Positions 60,814 to 64,000 of a DNA stretch of 64,000 nucleotides are shown in pieces (the stretch's first letter is position 1; every line of letters starts with the position of its first letter). The stretch is from assembly GCA_902589175.1 (NCBI GenBank), contig CACIRX010000002.1, positions 54,783 to 118,782 of the forward strand, read 5' to 3'. The DNA comes from an uncultured Pelagibacteraceae bacterium (lineage in GTDB: Bacteria; Pseudomonadota; Alphaproteobacteria; Pelagibacterales; AG-422-B15). The translations under genes and the position numbers were made by a program. The notes beneath the pieces are model-generated. The model had not been told where the DNA came from. It worked only from the letters and a program-made list of their open reading frames with translations, and did no database searches.

Positions 60814-61441
60814 ATTTTCCGTTTGTTTTTTTATAAAAATATACAGATATAGAATAGAAAACTATCGTTCCAATAATCCACGCTGATTGAGATTGAAGAG
60901 TTATATTTCTTTCACCAAAATTTATTAATGTTGGATTAAAATAAGGACCAAATGGCATCAATGGTGCCCATGAGATTACTGCATCGCCTCCTACTTGATT
61001 GTGATAAATAACAGCTTCCACTAAAAAATTTTGGCCCATGAACCAAGTGAAAAAAATAAACAAGATCATTAAATGAAATTTCTCATACTCAAGAGCTCTT
61101 TTTGGAAAAATCCAAAAAACAAGAATAATTGCAAACCAAACAATTCCTGTATCGGCTAATGAGTTTACTAACCAATTAATTTCCATTGGAATTGCACATG
61201 TCATTGCACCAGATCTTCTGAGATTAACCGGATCACCATCAATAAGTCCAAAATTAACCCATATTTCCCATCCAAGCGCAGCAATTAAAAATGAAGATAA
61301 TAATGTTAATGAAATCCATTTCTTCATTTGATTTTTATATATTAGATACAAAGATAAAATTATTGGAGCTATTGCAGATAGATAAACGATGATGGTTCTT
61401 CTCCACTCAATTGAGTCCAATCCACATTCAAACAGCCACAT
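60812..61441 (-). CDS. Integral membrane protein of unknown function (209 aa)
   Basis: 209 aa, six hydrophobic segments. Conserved-looking loops between spans include LRRSGAMTCAIPMEINWLVN and GGDAVISWAPLMPFGPYFNP. I do not recognise the family. The gene stops at the strong terminator and starts 4 bp after the CIA30 gene, so both are one transcript. Confidence 0.66.
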   Translation of the reverse strand: MWLFECGLDSIEWRRTIIVYLSAIAPIILSLYLIYKNQMKKWISLTLLSSFLIAALGWEIWVNFGLIDGDPVNLRRSGAMTCAIPMEINWLVNSLADTGIVWFAIILVFWIFPKRALEYEKFHLMILFIFFTWFMGQNFLVEAVIYHNQVGGDAVISWAPLMPFGPYFNPTLINFGERNITLQSQSAWIIGTIVFYSISVYFYKKTNGK

Positions 61442-61445
61442 ATAT

Positions 61446-61994
61446 TTACTCCAAGAATTCTAATTCTTTGACGTAAAGTTCAGCATAATGGTCCCTGCCA
61501 TATGCTACAATTCCAATTGAAGTGATTTTTTTTGGATTAATTTGATTTGCCAGCAACATACCAGATTTTTTAAAATCCCTAATCGGCATAATGAACTCAT
61601 CATATTCATTTTTTACATTAAATTCATATGAATAATACTGCCAAGGTAAGATTGTCCCTGTTGTGCGTAAAAAAATGTAGTATTTTTCATTATTTCCCCG
61701 AGCTACTATTCTTATACTGTCGGCCTTACTTAAATTAATGTCTTTTAATTCCTTACGTATTTGTATGAATCCACCATTATTCTCAGTACTAACGTTTCCT
61801 GTTAGTAAGGCATTGCTTTTACCGTCAATATTAATGAATTCAACTTTACCGCTAGATATACCGCCCATTACGTCGTCTGCAATATATCGCCAACTGCTTG
61901 GGTTATCGAAATTGTCTCTCAAATTATTTTCACTATATAAATTGTTGTATGAAAATATAGTAATTAAGAAAACTAAAAAACATCTTATAATCAT
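61446..61994 (-). CDS. CIA30-family secreted protein
   Basis: 182 aa. A signal peptide (FLVFLITIFSYNNLYS) precedes a carbohydrate-binding-like beta sandwich of the CIA30 family: WRYIADDVMGGISSGKVEF, GFIQIRKEL, and IGIVAYGRDHYAELYVKEL at the C-terminus. CIA30 helps complex I assembly in mitochondria; the bacterial secreted proteins are of unknown role and may bind sugars or lipids. Confidence 0.85.
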   Translation of the reverse strand: MIIRCFLVFLITIFSYNNLYSENNLRDNFDNPSSWRYIADDVMGGISSGKVEFINIDGKSNALLTGNVSTENNGGFIQIRKELKDINLSKADSIRIVARGNNEKYYIFLRTTGTILPWQYYSYEFNVKNEYDEFIMPIRDFKKSGMLLANQINPKKITSIGIVAYGRDHYAELYVKELEFLE

Positions 61995-62034
61995 TAAATT
62001 TAACCCCGAAAAATTAATCAGGAATTTATTATAT

Positions 62035-62199
62035 TTAAAATAATTTAGTTATTACAAAATATAAAATAATGGCAATTGCAACGAATGAATACCAGGTAAT
62101 TACTGTATTTCTCGCTTTATTTGGGTTTAGTTTTTTCGGATGCTTGAGATCTTCCTCTGTAGGTACTGGGCCAAGTTTGTGATAAAATTTCTTTTTCAT
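62035..62199 (-). CDS. Small membrane protein (54 aa) beside tRNA-Lys
   Basis: The track frame (77 aa) runs through tRNA-Lys; starting at ATG 62199 gives 54 aa that avoid the tRNA: a basic/proline-rich N-terminal part (KLGPVPTEEDLKHPKKLNP) and one C-terminal span (WYSFVAIAIILYFVI). Stop is 2 codons before the spacer to the CIA30 gene. Likely real and expressed from the tRNA transcript or its own promoter. No family recognised. Confidence 0.55.
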   Translation of the reverse strand: MKKKFYHKLGPVPTEEDLKHPKKLNPNKARNTVITWYSFVAIAIILYFVITKLF

Positions 62200-62207
62200 A
62201 AAAAAAG

Positions 62208-62283
62208 TGGCGAGCCCGCTCGGGTTCGAACCGAGGACAACTCCCTTAAAAGGGGAGTGCTCTACCAACTGAGCTACGGGCTC
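62208..62283 (-). tRNA. tRNA-Lys (TTT)
   Basis: 76 nt on the minus strand. Acceptor arms GAGCCCG/CGGGCTC, D-arm with AGCTCAGTTGGTAGAGC, anticodon arm CTCCC-CTTTTAA-GGGAG with anticodon TTT, and T-arm CTCGG-TTCGAAC-CCGAG. Discriminator base G and an encoded CCA. The G discriminator is unusual for bacterial tRNA-Lys, which normally has A. Confidence 0.95.
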
Positions 62284-62350
62284 TTAATTTGAGTTTATAT
62301 ATGATTATTATCTAAAATATATAGGTATTTTTGTATTTCAAGTGGATATC

Positions 62351-62659
62351 TTACATCATGTCTAGTTCTAATCTTGCAACATCCGACATGCGAGACATAT
62401 CCCATGGTGGATCCCATACAAGATCAACTGCAACATTTTTTACCCCAGGTACAGCATCGACAGCTTCTTTTACTTTTTTTGGCATTTCATCTGCTACAGG
62501 ACAATTTGGTGTAGTTAATGTCATTTGAATAATAACATCATTATCAGGAGTAACCTCACATTTGTAAATTAGACCTAATTCGTACAAATCAACTGGAATT
62601 TCAGGGTCAAATACAGTCTTTAATGCATCTATAACTTTTTGATCTTCTACTTTTTCCAT
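62351..62659 (-). CDS. sufT: SufT / DUF59 (MIP18-like) iron-sulfur assembly protein
   Basis: 102 aa. DUF59 hallmarks: TVFDPEIPVDLYELGLIYK and TLTTPNCPVADEMP with the conserved cysteine, then DLVWDPPWDMSRMS. SufT helps deliver [4Fe-4S] clusters to target proteins. It is directly downstream of msrB with no gap and completes the suf run at this end. Confidence 0.93.
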   Translation of the reverse strand: MEKVEDQKVIDALKTVFDPEIPVDLYELGLIYKCEVTPDNDVIIQMTLTTPNCPVADEMPKKVKEAVDAVPGVKNVAVDLVWDPPWDMSRMSDVARLELDMM

Positions 62660-63241
62660 TTAGTTAAATAATTCTACAAAATCCTCATAGCCTTCTTCAC
62701 TTAACTTCTCTAGAGGAACAAATCTTAAGGAAGCCGAATTAATACAATATCTTAATCCAGTTTCAGTGGGTCCATCATCAAATAAATGGCCTAGGTGTGC
62801 GTCGCCATATTGACTTCTTACCTCTGTGCGAACCATTCCATGGGATTTATCAACAACTTCTACAATTTCAATTCCTTTTATTGGCTTATCAAAACTCGGC
62901 CAACCTGTTCCTGAATCAAATTTATCTAAAGAGGAAAATAATGGTTCTCCTGAAATTACATCAACATAAATCCCAACATCTTTACTATTCCAATATTCAT
63001 TAAAAAATGGCCTCTCTGTTCCATTCTCTAAAGCAACAATTCTCTGTTCTTCAGTAAGGTTATTAATAGCTTCCTGTCTTTCTTCAGGCGTGGCAGAACA
63101 CCAGAAAGGTGTATCCATTACTTCTACTTTTGACATATCGTACTCCTCTAAGTTTATATCGGCAAACGACCGGTTTCCATAAATAAGTTGCAAAACAATA
63201 AATAATACAAGCAGTGCAAGATACACAGGATATAGTCTCAT
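62660..63241 (-). CDS. msrB: Peptide methionine sulfoxide reductase MsrB with N-terminal signal/anchor
   Basis: 193 aa. Residues 1-26 form a signal or membrane anchor ([20 protein letters not shown]), so this copy acts outside the cytoplasm. The MsrB domain shows [28 protein letters not shown] and catalytic [11 protein letters not shown]. The usual structural CxxC zinc pairs are absent. It reduces the R form of methionine sulfoxide. It is placed between sufU and sufT, 2 bp after sufU. Confidence 0.93.
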   Translation of the reverse strand: MRLYPVYLALLVLFIVLQLIYGNRSFADINLEEYDMSKVEVMDTPFWCSATPEERQEAINNLTEEQRIVALENGTERPFFNEYWNSKDVGIYVDVISGEPLFSSLDKFDSGTGWPSFDKPIKGIEIVEVVDKSHGMVRTEVRSQYGDAHLGHLFDDGPTETGLRYCINSASLRFVPLEKLSEEGYEDFVELFN

Positions 63242-63243
63242 AA

Positions 63244-63678
63244 TTAATCTTTTAAAGCCTGGTTAAAAGCATGCCATGCCATTGTTGCGCACTTTACCCT
63301 CATTGGAAATCCACCTACTCCCTTTAAGGCATAAAGTGAATCTTCCTCATTTAAAACCTTTAGGTCTTCATCTGAACCTGAAACAAGATTTGTGAAATCC
63401 TTAAATATTTCCTCAGCCACTTCAATTTTTTTACCTTTTAATTTTTCTGTCATTAATGATGCAGAGGCAAGTGATATGGCACACCCCTCGCCTGTGAATT
63501 TAATGTCTTCTATTATATTTTGATCATTAAGAAGAAAAGTAAGCTTTAAATTATCACCGCACAAAGGATTATGACCATCGGCACTTTTATTATGAGGTTC
63601 ACATTCGCCAAAATTTCTTGGTTCACGTCCGTGATCTAAAATTATTTCTTGGTAAAGATCATTTATTAAATCATTCAT
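63244..63678 (-). CDS. sufU: SufU-type iron-sulfur scaffold / sulfur-transfer protein
   Basis: 144 aa. The three conserved cysteines lie in NPLCGDNL (with the Asp ligand), [13 protein letters not shown] and [12 protein letters not shown], and the spacer between second and third is longer than in IscU, the SufU pattern. It accepts sulfur from SufS. The start overlaps sufS by ATGA, which supports the partnership. Confidence 0.93.
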   Translation of the reverse strand: MNDLINDLYQEIILDHGREPRNFGECEPHNKSADGHNPLCGDNLKLTFLLNDQNIIEDIKFTGEGCAISLASASLMTEKLKGKKIEVAEEIFKDFTNLVSGSDEDLKVLNEEDSLYALKGVGGFPMRVKCATMAWHAFNQALKD

Positions 63679-64000
63679 TTATTAAAAAACTCCTTACACT
63701 TATTTAGCGCAATAATAAATTTATCAACTTCTTCTAATGAATTATACACACCAAAAGATAATCTGGCCGTTGAATTGACACCGAGATGTTTCATTAAAGG
63801 CTGGCAACAGTGATGACCTGCTCTAATTGCTATTCCTTCAACATCTAAAAACGAAGATACTTCGTGGGAGTGAACATTTTTAATATTAAAGGATATGATA
63901 GAATTCCTTTTATTATCTCCACCATGAATTTCGATAAAATCAATTTCGTTTAATTTATTAAATGCATATTTAGTGATTTCATTTTCATGCTCGATAATAT
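63675..64000 (-). CDS. sufS: SufS cysteine desulfurase, C-terminal part
   Basis: The frame read by hand runs from the stop at 63675 to the window edge without a start, so the gene continues past 64000; 108 residues are visible. The active-site loop RAGHHCCQPLM has the catalytic cysteine and the ending TARLSFGVYNSLEEVDKF is typical of SufS. It supplies persulfide sulfur to SufU. Adjacent cysteines (HHCC) are present where most homologues have one. Confidence 0.92.
   Translation of the reverse strand, partial: IIEHENEITKYAFNKLNEIDFIEIHGGDNKRNSIISFNIKNVHSHEVSSFLDVEGIAIRAGHHCCQPLMKHLGVNSTARLSFGVYNSLEEVDKFIIALNKCKEFFNK

Noticed and set aside
62200-62268. N-terminal 23 residues of the 77-aa ORF next to tRNA-Lys
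   Set aside because: They are a translation of the tRNA gene (GSNPSGLA is typical of T-arm sequence); only the part from ATG 62199 is kept.
1-64000. CRISPR arrays, insertion sequences, prophage or integron elements
   Set aside because: No spaced direct repeats of suitable size, no transposase, integrase or phage genes were found in any frame.

Overview
The window is a 64 kb chromosome segment from an AT-rich (roughly one-third G+C by eye), gene-dense Gram-negative bacterium, most likely a free-living marine alphaproteobacterium. The evidence is the short AT-rich spacers, many 1-17 bp gene overlaps (ATGA and TAATG junctions), alphaproteobacterial small families (DUF1192, DUF3576, DUF2237), a SUF iron-sulfur cluster, LivHMGF-type importers and outer-membrane genes. 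I cannot fix the order; SAR11-like, HIMB59-like, AEGEAN-169-like and SAR116-like lineages all fit. There is no prophage, insertion sequence, CRISPR array or rRNA. One tRNA (Lys, TTT) is present.

Region 1 (1-29.6 kb) is almost wholly a phosphate-starvation programme. It opens with the end of phnD and two phnE permeases for phosphonate uptake. Next come two small secreted orphans, an MFS transporter and the repressor gene phnF. The C-P lyase run phnGHIJKLN follows, with a DUF1045 two-histidine phosphoesterase and phnM. On the minus strand a tightly coupled operon pstS-pstC-pstA-pstB-phoU-phoB-arsC-aqpS carries high-affinity phosphate import, its regulator and arsenate detoxification. Upstream of it lie ppk-ppx-phoR (polyphosphate metabolism and a membrane-span-free PhoR), a porin, and a plcP-agt pair that matches the known phospholipid-to-glycolipid remodelling module. 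I see Pho-box-like arrays (7-bp units every 11 bp, cores such as TTGTAAT or CTGTCAT) before the MFS gene, phnG, pstS, the porin and plcP. The plcP box is palindromic and also faces a possible small RNA whose hairpin loop carries an anti-Shine-Dalgarno UCCUCC.

Region 2 (29.7-49.9 kb) holds orphan membrane proteins and a split branched-chain-amino-acid-type ABC importer: livHMG on the plus strand, and livF, an acyl-CoA ligase and two paralogous binding proteins on the minus strand about 9 kb away. Between and beside them are a nitronate monooxygenase, a crotonase, a TIGR03084 protein, an FAD monooxygenase, AtuA, a PQQ sugar dehydrogenase and thiamine pyrophosphokinase. This looks like a carboxylic-acid uptake and CoA-dependent breakdown region of unknown substrate.

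Region 3 (49.9-64 kb) is mixed: a flavin reductase, fatty acid desaturase, cyclopropane fatty acid synthase, a diaminopropionate ammonia-lyase-like enzyme, a secreted metzincin-like protein, MsrA, a NTF2/cupin/small-barrel operon opposite an SDR, a structured non-coding RNA candidate, tRNA-Lys and the sufT-msrB-sufU-sufS run that leaves the window. Three small genes absent from, or overextended in, the ORF track were added: a 58-aa CxxC membrane protein, a 57-aa zinc-ribbon-like protein and a 54-aa membrane protein next to the tRNA, plus a weaker 37-aa membrane peptide.
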